10,506 nucleotides of DNA from assembly GCA_002367235.1 (NCBI GenBank), contig DFBC01000143.1, positions 1 to 10,506 of the forward strand. The letters are read 5' to 3'. The notes under the pieces are model-generated. The model was given only the letters and a program-made list of their open reading frames with translations, was not told the DNA's origin and ran no database searches. Origin of the DNA: Cellvibrionales bacterium UBA3090 (GTDB lineage Bacteria; Pseudomonadota; Gammaproteobacteria; Pseudomonadales; Porticoccaceae). This document shows positions 1 through 8,287 of the stretch, piece by piece; positions within the stretch are counted from its first letter, which is position 1, and every line of letters begins with the position of its first letter. Both the position numbers and the translations under genes were made by a program.

Positions 1-36
1 TCTATGTCCCCTCACAATGGCCGGTAGAAAAAAACT

Positions 37-2142
37 ATGAGCGGTTTAAAAAAACTATCCGCCCTCCTCGTCCTGATCTGTTCACACCAGGTTATTGCTG
101 AAGAACAAAAACAATTGTTCTTTACCGAAGAGGATATGCTTGGCGAACTGCCAATGGTTTCTTCTGCGTCCAGAATGAACCAGTCCATAACTAATGTACC
201 CGCGAGCATTACGATTATTGACCGTGAAATGATCGATGCTTCTGGTGCCATTACATGGGTAGATGTCTTCAGGCTAATTCCCGGGTTTCAGGCTTACTTC
301 ATCAACGGCAACCGATACGGTATTTCATACCATGGTTTCGGCCGAGAATTCCCCAACCACCTTGAGGTAATGGTGGATGATCGCTCCATCTATGAACCTG
401 CCTATTCTGGTATTGAATGGGGCTCTCTTGGCATCACACTGGACGAAGTAGACCACATTGAAGTAATTCGTGGCTCAAATGCACCCTCCCAAGGCTCCAA
501 TGCTTTTATGGGTGCAATCAATATCGTGACCATAAAGCCCCAACAGGAAAGTGGATTACATCAACGATTTACGGTGGGCGACCGCCAGACTCGCGAGGGA
601 CACATTCGCTACAACGCACACCTCCGAAAATTTGATTATCGCGTCAGCGTAAACTACCAACACAATGATGGATTTCCCTCGGTTACGTCCGGTGAAAATC
701 CCGGGCCACTGGAAGATGGCAAAGAAAGCCTGGGCTTTAATTTTCGCGGAATGTTTACACCGGATATCGCCAACACCATTGACCTTCAGCTCGGTTTTAA
801 CCACAACAATATGGGCTGGGGCGATGTCGATCATCCCGATGAATACTCCAAAACAGAGTTTGAGAGCCAATACCAATCGTTGAAGTGGAATCGGGAGCTC
901 AATGCCACTGATACACTGAAACTGCATTATTATCACAACAAGCTGGAGGGAGAGAACTATGTAAATCAGGGGCTGCTCTCTGAACTTCTCACCAAAGAAA
1001 TTGGTATCCCCATCGGCCCAAACGACGTGAAGCCGTTTCTGCAAGCCAACATTGACCCCGGTCTTAATATCGAAGACCAGCCATTCATTACGGGGTTCCT
1101 GAATACCGAATCTGAACGTCATGATTTTGAACTGGAACATCATTTTCAACTGACCAACACTCTCCGAGCCACTTGGGGCGCAGGCATCCGTTACGATCGT
1201 GTTGAGGGTGAAGCCATATTTGGCCATGGCCACGATGAAAGCCTCACCAGCAAACGATTGTTTGGCCACCTTGAATGGCAACCGCTTAACCAATGGACCT
1301 TGAATGCCGGGTTAATGCTGGAGGACAACAGCCTAGTTAACCCCATTGCCTCTGGACGCATTGGGGTTAACTACCACCTCAACGACAACCACACCCTTCG
1401 CCTTGGCTATGCACTGGGAAAACGCTCGCCGACGTTGTCAGAAGCGAAAGAGTTCAATGCAGACATTATCGACAACCAACTCTTAGTTGCAGCTATCCGC
1501 CGCAGTGATCCCGACCCCGACGAAGAGCGCTTAAGAAGCCTAGAGCTGGGCTATGTAGCCCAGTTACCTAGTTCTGGCTTGACCTTTGATGTGAGAGTAT
1601 TTCGAGAAGAAGTCAGGGATGCTTTCGAGGTGTATCAACAGCTTGCCGATATCGGTTTGCCCAGTTTTGATCCCGACGATCACTTTTCGGTCCGCAGCAA
1701 TATTGCCAAGTGGGATATGACAGGAGCAGAACTACAACTCCGTTACCAGCCGGATAATAAAACCTTAGTTACCGCTCATTATGGATACAGAGATGTAGAC
1801 AGCTCTTATATCACACGCTTTGAGCCAACAATAAGTGAGGGGAGTATTGATAATGACGGCCCCCGCCATACCGCAGGGTTACTTTTTAACCACAAATTCA
1901 CTCCACGATGGTCCGCTGGGATGAACCTTTACCATATGAGTGATGCCGACTGGCGAGATGGTAACGCGGTAAACCAATTTGTCAGGGTCGATGCTCAACT
2001 CGGTTTTAATTTTTCAATAGCATCGTCCAAAGGAAACCTTTCACTCATTGGTCAAAATCTTGGGGAAGACTATATGGAACACGGCGAAAACAATGTATTT
2101 GACACCAGAATCTATTTGCGCCTGACACTGGAGTTGCCCTGA
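37..2142 (+). CDS. TonB-dependent outer-membrane receptor
   Basis: This 701-residue protein is a ligand-gated outer-membrane barrel energised by TonB/ExbB/ExbD; the substrate cannot be read from sequence. Residues 1-21 form a signal peptide (KK, hydrophobic core, cleavage after VIA). The plug domain spans about 45-168: it has the VPASITIID start, the LIPGFQ segment and the RGSNAPSQGSNAFMGAINIVT-type end (about 145-165). The rest is a barrel of alternating polar/aromatic strands. There is no extra N-terminal signalling (STN) domain, so it is not a FecA-type transducer. A classical TonB box is not obvious; LGELPMVSSASR (35-46) sits where one is expected. The C-terminus ends ELP rather than in the usual aromatic residue. 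An in-frame TAG at 25-27 rules out an earlier start; the Shine-Dalgarno is weak. It is followed after 80 bp by a periplasmic binding protein and a sensor kinase, suggesting a shared ligand (inference). Fold is certain, substrate unknown. Confidence 0.93.
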   Translation: MSGLKKLSALLVLICSHQVIAEEQKQLFFTEEDMLGELPMVSSASRMNQSITNVPASITIIDREMIDASGAITWVDVFRLIPGFQAYFINGNRYGISYHGFGREFPNHLEVMVDDRSIYEPAYSGIEWGSLGITLDEVDHIEVIRGSNAPSQGSNAFMGAINIVTIKPQQESGLHQRFTVGDRQTREGHIRYNAHLRKFDYRVSVNYQHNDGFPSVTSGENPGPLEDGKESLGFNFRGMFTPDIANTIDLQLGFNHNNMGWGDVDHPDEYSKTEFESQYQSLKWNRELNATDTLKLHYYHNKLEGENYVNQGLLSELLTKEIGIPIGPNDVKPFLQANIDPGLNIEDQPFITGFLNTESERHDFELEHHFQLTNTLRATWGAGIRYDRVEGEAIFGHGHDESLTSKRLFGHLEWQPLNQWTLNAGLMLEDNSLVNPIASGRIGVNYHLNDNHTLRLGYALGKRSPTLSEAKEFNADIIDNQLLVAAIRRSDPDPDEERLRSLELGYVAQLPSSGLTFDVRVFREEVRDAFEVYQQLADIGLPSFDPDDHFSVRSNIAKWDMTGAELQLRYQPDNKTLVTAHYGYRDVDSSYITRFEPTISEGSIDNDGPRHTAGLLFNHKFTPRWSAGMNLYHMSDADWRDGNAVNQFVRVDAQLGFNFSIASSKGNLSLIGQNLGEDYMEHGENNVFDTRIYLRLTLELP

Positions 2143-2176
2143 TGCCAACCATTCTTCTATTTATCCGTTGGTCTAT

Positions 2177-2205
2177 TTTTTCTAGGTATTTAAACGCACT
2201 ATAAT
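2177..2205 (+). promoter_or_regulatory. Candidate internal promoter ahead of the binding-protein gene
   Basis: A perfect TATAAT lies at 2200-2205. The position 17 bp upstream (2177-2182, TTTTTC) is a poor -35 box. If used, transcription would begin near 2212, which would exclude the TTG at 2211 as a translation start and allow the binding protein and kinase to be made without the receptor. No terminator hairpin is visible between the receptor stop and this box, so read-through from the receptor is also possible. Confidence 0.35.
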
Positions 2206-2222
2206 TAGGTTTGTATTCTAAA

Positions 2223-3218
2223 ATGCAGCGACAGCCAATGGATGGCCAAAATAACAAACTTGGATGGGGGCAACAACGCATCGGCGGCCTAATTCGTTAC
2301 GCGGTTGTTCTGTGCCTATTGTTTATATGCCCTCTCTCTCAGGCAAAGATCCTGTTGTTGCTATCAGGGGACAATTCTTATTATCAGGAAACCGCTGAAA
2401 GCCTCCAGACGACCACCTCTTTACTGGGGATGGAATTCAGTAGCTTTGAAATAGCCACCCTCGAAGAAGCCCAAAAAACTAACGCCATAAGCAAGCCCTA
2501 CGAGTTGATCGTAGCCATAGGCACTGCGGCTACTCGAGAGGCCCTTGAGCAGAATAAAACCGCTCCGTTACTTAATATTTTTACACCAAAAAATGCTTTT
2601 GATGCGATCGCATTATCAGCAGTATCTGCATCCGACCGTAAAATATCCGCTATTTACCTTGATCAACCACTCTCTCGCCTCATTACCCTAGGCTGTCTAC
2701 TTAAGCCTGATGCAGACAAATTCGGCACTATTTTTGGACCCGTATCTCAAGGCTCTCGACCAGAAATTGAGGCGTTAACAAAAGAAAATGGCATACAACT
2801 TAACTCCGCATTCCTAACCGAAGACGATAATCCCGTCGCCATTCTCAAACCCGTTGTCACCACAAGTGATCTTTTTATTGCTATTCCAGACCACGCCATG
2901 CTCAACCGAGCCATTGCCAAATGGATTTTGTATATGGGCTTTCAACAGAAAGTACCCGTAATCGGATTTTCCAGAGCCTATACACACGCCGGTGCGCTCG
3001 CCTCTGTATTCTCATCGCCTGAAGGCATTGGCAAACATGCAGGAGAGCTCATCTTTAACTGGTTAGCACATAGCGACCAAGCTATTTGGCAGCCCCAATA
3101 TCCTCACTACTACACTCTGAGCACTAATCCCGCCGTGGCAAGATCGCTGGGGGTCTCGCTCCCCACTGAACGCGAATTGTATGAGCGATTCCAAAAGCGG
3201 GAAGAGTCCACCCAATGA
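2223..3218 (+). CDS. Periplasmic ABC_sub_bind-family binding protein
   Basis: This is a periplasmic binding protein of about 331 residues, resembling the ABC transporter substrate-binding family PF04392 (ABC_sub_bind). A hydrophobic signal segment (YAVVLCLLFI) ends at PLSQA, after which the mature chain begins KILLLLSGDN. Family-like features are the VAIGTAATREAL strand-turn in the first lobe and, in the second lobe, the FIAIPDHAMLNRA stretch followed by VPVIGFSRAYTHAGALASVFSSPEGIG. The start is uncertain: TTG 2211, ATG 2223 and ATG 2238 are in frame, none with a good Shine-Dalgarno; all keep the signal peptide. I chose 2223. The stop overlaps the kinase start by 4 bp (ATGA at 3215-3218), implying translational coupling. 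No permease or ATPase gene is adjacent, so I infer it delivers ligand to the kinase rather than to a transporter; pairing with a distant transporter cannot be excluded. Confidence 0.85.
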   Translation: MQRQPMDGQNNKLGWGQQRIGGLIRYAVVLCLLFICPLSQAKILLLLSGDNSYYQETAESLQTTTSLLGMEFSSFEIATLEEAQKTNAISKPYELIVAIGTAATREALEQNKTAPLLNIFTPKNAFDAIALSAVSASDRKISAIYLDQPLSRLITLGCLLKPDADKFGTIFGPVSQGSRPEIEALTKENGIQLNSAFLTEDDNPVAILKPVVTTSDLFIAIPDHAMLNRAIAKWILYMGFQQKVPVIGFSRAYTHAGALASVFSSPEGIGKHAGELIFNWLAHSDQAIWQPQYPHYYTLSTNPAVARSLGVSLPTERELYERFQKREESTQ

Positions 3219-5872
3219 TTTTTAGGCGGCGATTCAATAATTCGATCCACCAGCGCTTTCTTATTGTTGCGCTGTTACCCTTGGTACTAATTACGAGCCT
3301 GCTCAGTATCTATACCATCGATGCCCGTAGAAGTGATTTGTCAGTGAGTCTTAAGCAATCTGGCGAAATGGCCTCTGACTACCTTTCCACCATTTCAGAC
3401 TTTGCACTCTACTCACGAAATTCAGACATGCTGTTAAACATAGCCCTATCTGCTACTAACTTGCCAGATATAGCCAGCGTGGGATATCTGGACAAGCAGC
3501 ACCAACTTGTTCTCAATACCAAAGGGTTTCCTTTGCTTGCCCAGTCTATTGCTGTCAGCTTTCAGACAATTACCGGGCCGGATAACCAATTATATTTCAA
3601 AAAACCAATTTACCTGTCTGGTATTGAATTTAATGATTACCACGAGGAAATCGATTCACAATTGCCACATTCTGAACTAGTTGGATGGGTAATCGTTGGT
3701 GTTGATCAGTCCGGCTTATTGGCCAAAGAGCGCAATATTATTACCACCACGCTATGGCTAGCACTGACAGGTTTTGTTATTGCTACCATATTGACCTACC
3801 TTCTCAGTATCAAATTGATCGCGCCGATTAAAAAGTTGACCTCCACAATCAAAACAATGGCCAGTGGTCACCTGGATGTTCGAGCTGAAATAGACTCTCA
3901 GGATGAGCTGTCTATTCTTGCAAACGGCATCAACCAACTGGCGGAATCTGTAACAGAAGGCAAAGTTAATTTAGAAGACAGGATCAGGGTGGCCACTCGC
4001 AAGCTAAAAGAGACACTAGCCGACCTAAAAAGGAAAAACCAAGAACTGGAAGCGGCTCGACTTGAAGCAGAAAAAGCAAACCTGGCAAAAAATGACTTCC
4101 TGGCAAGGATGAGCCACGAACTTCGAACCCCGATCACCTCTATTCAGGGATTTGCCCGCCTACTAGAGGCTGCCAGACTTTCGGAAACGGATGTCCACTA
4201 CTGTCAGATCATCGACCAGGCAGCGCTTCATCTTCTAACATTAATTGACGATATCCTGGCTTTCTCGAAGTTACAATCGAACACCGTGGAACTGGCCCAG
4301 CAACCTATTAACCTGGCGGAATGCTCAGAACAAGTCACTGCCCTCTTTGGACCCCAGGCCCAACATAAAGGGTTGGACCTAATCGTAGATTATGCGCCAG
4401 ATCTCCCACTTCACCGCATCGGTGATTCTGTGCGCATACAGCAAATACTGAGCAACTTGATCGCCAACGCCATCAAATTCTGTAATGAAGGCAGAATTTA
4501 TATCCAGCTCAAGAGCGATCAGCAATCCGGTGTCATTATCGAGGTTCAAGATACTGGGATTGGTATTCCGGACGATGCTCAGGATCAACTCTTCAATGCC
4601 TTTGCACAAGCCGACACCTCTATATCCAGGCTCTATGGTGGTACCGGTCTAGGGCTCTCTATTGTAAAAAACCTCGTAGATTTAATGGGCGGCCAAATAG
4701 CCGTAAAGAGTGCTGTTGGGAAGGGTTCCACATTCACCATCAACCTACCCTTGCCGCTGGCAGAACACCAGCCAGACTGGCAGATAGAAGAGAGAAAGGT
4801 GGTGATAGGTGCCTGCCACGAACACACTACTCAAGCTGTGGTTCACGCCCTTGAACGCTTTAACCTGAACGACATTGTCGTCACAGACAAAGAAAACCTG
4901 ATCACAGCCGCCGCCAGATTAAGCAGCGAAGACCGAGTGATTCTCTGCCTGCCCACAGCCCACCAGGAACAATTCAACGTTACAGAATTCATCTTAGAGC
5001 TCAGGGCCGCCACACCAGCTAAGTTGATCGTTACGGCAACACAGTTCAATTACTATCAATTATTCAATGCCAAGCAACGAGCAGAACTCTTTCCAATCAC
5101 ATTTTTGACTTTGCCGCCGCCGCTTTCCGAGCTGCAACGTGCACTTAGCGAGGAGCCCTCCGCTAGCCCTGCATTAGCGTCAAGCCTACCCAATACACAC
5201 CTGCTCGATGGGGTGAACATTTTGATTGCAGAGGACAATCAGTTCACTCGTCTATTACTGGATACCTTACTCAGTAGGTTGGGCGCCTATTGCACGTTAA
5301 CCAGCAATGGCAATGAAGCACTGGCAGCTTGCCAGCACGATCGTTTCGACATTTTTCTTGTAGATGTGCATATGCCTCTTAAAAATGGAATTGAAACGAT
5401 ACGGACATTAAGACAGAGCAGTAACCATAACGCTAACCTCCCTACCCTGGCGATTACCGCCGATATCCTTCAGCAAGAGGAAGACGCTTTATTTAAGGCA
5501 GGAGCTAATGGGCTACTAATAAAACCATTGGATGAAGATGCACTACTCAAAGCCATCTGCCAACAATTAAACATCTCTCCCCCACTTGAACCTGCACCTG
5601 CCACGACGGCCAGTGGCGATATCACCACAGAGTTGTTTCGACAAGAAGTACACAGCCTGCTTAACAGCGCCAGCAGCTCGTTAGAGACTGACGATATTCT
5701 TCAACTCAGAGAGAGCATTCACCAACTTTTGGGGTTTGCAGGTATTTTTAAACTCTCAACACTTGAGCAACTGGTTAGAACATTGCATGAAATGGTAAAA
5801 ACCAATCGCCTTGAACGGGTTCCGGCATTAATAGGACAGATTGGTACCGAGGTAGATAATACGGAGATCTGA
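3215..5872 (+). CDS. BarA-like hybrid sensor histidine kinase
   Basis: This 885-residue inner-membrane kinase has the full-length layout of E. coli BarA. In order: membrane helix about 13-34; periplasmic sensor about 35-177; second helix about 178-199; HAMP about 195-250; coiled coil about 250-290; HisKA with the MSHELRTP box and phospho-acceptor His301; ATPase with N418, DTGIGIP from D446 and GGTGLGLS from G475; a receiver-like domain about 525-645 lacking acidic-pocket motifs; a true receiver about 667-785 with E673/D674, acceptor D717, T748 and K770; and a C-terminal Hpt-like helix pair with HQLLGFAG at H836. The usual HxLKG lysine is Leu here. It should run a His-Asp-His relay to a separate regulator that is not in the window. 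Its start overlaps the binding-protein stop by 4 bp. Similarity to BarA includes the N-terminal region, but the context is not that of barA, so I leave the symbol empty; it may be a paralogue. Confidence 0.95.
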   Translation: MIFRRRFNNSIHQRFLIVALLPLVLITSLLSIYTIDARRSDLSVSLKQSGEMASDYLSTISDFALYSRNSDMLLNIALSATNLPDIASVGYLDKQHQLVLNTKGFPLLAQSIAVSFQTITGPDNQLYFKKPIYLSGIEFNDYHEEIDSQLPHSELVGWVIVGVDQSGLLAKERNIITTTLWLALTGFVIATILTYLLSIKLIAPIKKLTSTIKTMASGHLDVRAEIDSQDELSILANGINQLAESVTEGKVNLEDRIRVATRKLKETLADLKRKNQELEAARLEAEKANLAKNDFLARMSHELRTPITSIQGFARLLEAARLSETDVHYCQIIDQAALHLLTLIDDILAFSKLQSNTVELAQQPINLAECSEQVTALFGPQAQHKGLDLIVDYAPDLPLHRIGDSVRIQQILSNLIANAIKFCNEGRIYIQLKSDQQSGVIIEVQDTGIGIPDDAQDQLFNAFAQADTSISRLYGGTGLGLSIVKNLVDLMGGQIAVKSAVGKGSTFTINLPLPLAEHQPDWQIEERKVVIGACHEHTTQAVVHALERFNLNDIVVTDKENLITAAARLSSEDRVILCLPTAHQEQFNVTEFILELRAATPAKLIVTATQFNYYQLFNAKQRAELFPITFLTLPPPLSELQRALSEEPSASPALASSLPNTHLLDGVNILIAEDNQFTRLLLDTLLSRLGAYCTLTSNGNEALAACQHDRFDIFLVDVHMPLKNGIETIRTLRQSSNHNANLPTLAITADILQQEEDALFKAGANGLLIKPLDEDALLKAICQQLNISPPLEPAPATTASGDITTELFRQEVHSLLNSASSSLETDDILQLRESIHQLLGFAGIFKLSTLEQLVRTLHEMVKTNRLERVPALIGQIGTEVDNTEI

Positions 5873-5892
5873 AAACCAGGTAGAGGCCAAAA

Positions 5893-5923
5893 ATTGCCGG
5901 TTCAGTAGAAATGAACCGGCAAT
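5893..5923 (-). terminator. Hairpin terminator of serC-serA
   Basis: ATTGCCGGTTCA (5893-5904) and TGAACCGGCAAT (5912-5923) form a perfect 12-bp stem with a 7-nt loop. Read on the - strand the stem is followed by TTTT, as expected for a Rho-independent terminator just downstream of the serA stop. On the + strand there is no U-tract, so it would be a weak terminator for the kinase gene, which ends 20 bp before it, although the stem may still protect that transcript's 3' end. Confidence 0.8.
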
Positions 5924-5936
5924 GACTATGGACTAC

Positions 5937-7106
5937 TCAGATAGCACGAACGTCAACGATTCCTTCTACTTGACGAATTTCGGCCAACAGCTCATCACTA
6001 GGCTGGCTTTCCACATCAACGATGCTATAGGCAATTTCATCACGACTTTTATTAACCATATCGATGACGTTCATGCTTCGATCGGCCAACAATGAAAGCA
6101 CACTTCCCAACACCTTAGGTACGTTTTCATTACAAAACGTGATGCGATAGCCACCATTTCTAGGCATTTTAGTGGCCGGAAAATTTACTGAATTTTGAAT
6201 GTTGCCATTTTCCAAGTAGTCCATTAGCTGCTTGGCCGCCATAATGGCACAGTTCTCTTCAGCTTCTTCAGTACTGGCCCCAATATGTGGCATCAGCAGT
6301 ACATCTTTTCTGTCCAAGAGTTCTGGTGTAGGAAAGTCAGTAGTGTACTTACCTAAGGCACCATTATCCAAAGCCGCCAGAACGGCATCAGTATCAACCA
6401 CTTCTTCACGAGCAAAATTGAGGAGGACAGCCGAGGGTTTCATACACCTTAACATCTCTGCATTCATCAGATGGCGAGTCACCTCCAATGCCGGCACATG
6501 GAGCGTGACGAAATCTGAGGCTGCCAAGAGCGTTTGCAGGTTTTCCATTTTCCCAACTCGACTGGATAACCGCCATGCAGCCTCCACCGATATTGCTGGA
6601 TCATAACCAACCACATTCATGCCCAGCTCAAGTGCCATATTGGCCACTAAAGAGCCAATGGCGCCAAGGCCGACAACCCCTAATGTCTTTCCTGCAACTT
6701 CACATCCAGCAAACTGCTTTTTCTGCTTTTCCAAAAGCTTGGACATTTCTGCCCCGTCCTGAATCTCAGACAACCCCTGAACGTAACTCATGCCACCGAA
6801 GATATCTCTCGATGAGAGAAACAGTGCCGAAGCGATCAACTCTTTCACCGCATTGGCATTAGCGCCTGGCGTATTGAAGACCACAATACCTTGATGGGTA
6901 TATTCATCTACAGGAATATTATTCGTTCCTGCGCCAGCGCGGGCTACCGCCTTAACGCTGCCAGGAATCTCCTCACCATGCAGTTTGTGACTACGTAACA
7001 AAAAAGCATCGGGTTCAGAAAATTCACTGGCAATTTCATAGTGCTCATGGGGAAAGCAATCCAGCCCTTTAGAAGAAATTTGATTGTAAGTACGCACTTT
7101 ATACAT
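5937..7106 (-). CDS. serA: D-3-phosphoglycerate dehydrogenase (short ACT form)
   Basis: It oxidises 3-phosphoglycerate to 3-phosphohydroxypyruvate with NAD, the first step of serine synthesis, in the cytosol. The 389-residue chain has the D-2-hydroxyacid dehydrogenase layout: a split substrate domain, an NAD Rossmann fold with GLGAIG (146-151) and D169 after the second strand, and candidate catalytic R233 (NFAREEV), E262 and H274 (MPHIGAST). Residues about 318-389 form a C-terminal ACT domain, the usual site of serine feedback inhibition. The length fits the short PGDH form with one ACT domain, not the enzymes of over 500 residues with an extra intervening domain. It lies 29 bp downstream of serC on the same strand, so the two are almost certainly one operon. 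The start is backed by a strong Shine-Dalgarno. The RAGAGTNNI loop (56-64) is typical of PGDH and argues against other hydroxyacid dehydrogenases, as does the serC partner. Confidence 0.93.
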   Translation of the reverse strand: MYKVRTYNQISSKGLDCFPHEHYEIASEFSEPDAFLLRSHKLHGEEIPGSVKAVARAGAGTNNIPVDEYTHQGIVVFNTPGANANAVKELIASALFLSSRDIFGGMSYVQGLSEIQDGAEMSKLLEKQKKQFAGCEVAGKTLGVVGLGAIGSLVANMALELGMNVVGYDPAISVEAAWRLSSRVGKMENLQTLLAASDFVTLHVPALEVTRHLMNAEMLRCMKPSAVLLNFAREEVVDTDAVLAALDNGALGKYTTDFPTPELLDRKDVLLMPHIGASTEEAEENCAIMAAKQLMDYLENGNIQNSVNFPATKMPRNGGYRITFCNENVPKVLGSVLSLLADRSMNVIDMVNKSRDEIAYSIVDVESQPSDELLAEIRQVEGIVDVRAI

Positions 7107-7112
7107 AATTTT

Positions 7113-7120
7113 TCCTACCT
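7113..7120 (-). promoter_or_regulatory. serA ribosome binding site
   Basis: The - strand reads AGGTAGGA, 6 nt before the ATG at 7106. It supports that start and shows that serA, though second in the operon, has its own strong initiation signal. Confidence 0.7.
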
Positions 7121-7135
7121 GGATTGAATGATGAA

Positions 7136-8251
7136 TTATTCAGAAACCTGTTCGTATGCCCACTCGATCCAGCTCATCAATAGCTCAAGATCTGCCGCTT
7201 CAACGGTTGCACCGCCCCAGATCCGCAATCCGGCTGGGGCATCACGATAAGCACCTATATCAAAGGCAACGCCTTCGTTATCCAATAACTTAACAACCTG
7301 CTTCACTTGATCGGCATCCAGGTCCAAGCTCAAACATATACTGGTATTGGAAAGTGTCGCAGGATCCTCCGCCAAAAAGTTAATCCAATCACGTTCGGCA
7401 ACAAACTGCTCTACTACGTTAAGATTGGCTTCTGACTTTGCTATGGCAGCATCGACCCCACCCAGAGATTTAACCCAATCGAGCGCATCCAAATAATCCG
7501 CCACACAGAGCATCGATGGCGTATTGATCGTAGCACCCTTAAAAATACCCTCTATCAACTTGCCACCTTTGGTTAACCGGAAAATTTTGGGTAGCGGCCA
7601 AGGCGGGGTATAACTTTCTAGTCGCTCAACTGCACGGGGGCTCAGTATCAGCATCCCATGAGCACCTTCACCGCCCAGTACTTTTTGCCAACTAAACGTA
7701 ATCACATCCAGTTTTTCCCAGGGCATGTTCATGGCAAAGACCGCTGACGTCGCATCGCAGATTGTTAAACCTTGGCGATCATCACTAATCCAGTCACCAT
7801 TGGGTACTTTTACACCAGAGGTCGTACCATTCCAGGTAAACACAATATCGTGGTCGGAGTTTGCTTGGCTCAAATCGGGCAACTTACCGTAATCTGCCCC
7901 ATAATCGCTGACATTCTCAAGTTTGAGCTGCTTAACCACATCGGACAACCAGCCCTGACCAAAGGATTCCCATGACAGAACATCTACCGGCCTTGAACCA
8001 AGCAGAGACCAAAGTGCCATCTCTACAGCACCGGTATCTGAAGCCGGTACGACACCCACCCGGTAGCCTTCTGGCAAGCCCAGCATCTCCGCGGTGTCCA
8101 GGCAGGCACGCTCTAGAGCAGCCTTGCCCACCGCAGCACGGTGAGACCGGCCCAACGTCGATAAATCAAGTGCAGAAATGTCATAACCTGGGCGCTTACT
8201 ACAAGGTCCAGAAGAAAAATTGGGGTTAGCCGGCTTTTGTGTCGGTTTCAT
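7136..8251 (-). CDS. serC: Phosphoserine aminotransferase, alphaproteobacterial/Methanosarcina type
   Basis: This PLP enzyme moves the amino group of glutamate to 3-phosphohydroxypyruvate, giving O-phosphoserine; in bacteria SerC can also serve in pyridoxal phosphate synthesis. The 371-residue protein carries NFSSGPCSKRPGY near its N-terminus (11-23), GRSHR (34-38), PASDTGAVEMALWSLLG (69-85), the cofactor-binding aspartate D166 in CDATSA, and the PLP lysine K190 in SWQKVLGGEGAHG. These strings match the subgroup I know from Brucella/Rhizobium and Methanosarcina (the serC_2 type, TIGR01365), not E. coli SerC. The subgroup's C-terminal GLRIWGG motif is also present, and the length is normal, so it looks intact and functional. 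It precedes serA with a 29-bp gap. A promoter candidate lies at 8288-8315; the Shine-Dalgarno (CCAGG) is modest. The subgroup assignment rests on remembered family sequences and should be confirmed by a tree. Confidence 0.94.
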   Translation of the reverse strand: MKPTQKPANPNFSSGPCSKRPGYDISALDLSTLGRSHRAAVGKAALERACLDTAEMLGLPEGYRVGVVPASDTGAVEMALWSLLGSRPVDVLSWESFGQGWLSDVVKQLKLENVSDYGADYGKLPDLSQANSDHDIVFTWNGTTSGVKVPNGDWISDDRQGLTICDATSAVFAMNMPWEKLDVITFSWQKVLGGEGAHGMLILSPRAVERLESYTPPWPLPKIFRLTKGGKLIEGIFKGATINTPSMLCVADYLDALDWVKSLGGVDAAIAKSEANLNVVEQFVAERDWINFLAEDPATLSNTSICLSLDLDADQVKQVVKLLDNEGVAFDIGAYRDAPAGLRIWGGATVEAADLELLMSWIEWAYEQVSE

Positions 8252-8287
8252 AGTTTATTGCCTGGATGGTATCTTAAGAAACGAGCA

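Noticed and set aside
556..1293. A 245-codon open frame on the - strand inside the receptor gene
   Set aside because: It lies entirely antisense to a clearly coding TonB-dependent receptor, shows no recognisable domain and has no ribosome site; it is a by-product of the receptor's codon pattern.
6232..6862. Two open frames on the + strand opposite serA (124 and 95 codons)
   Set aside because: They are antisense to a well-recognised dehydrogenase, overlap each other and look low-complexity; neither resembles a known protein.
7772..8229. Two adjoining + strand open frames opposite serC
   Set aside because: They are antisense shadows of a conserved aminotransferase without initiation signals or protein-like composition.
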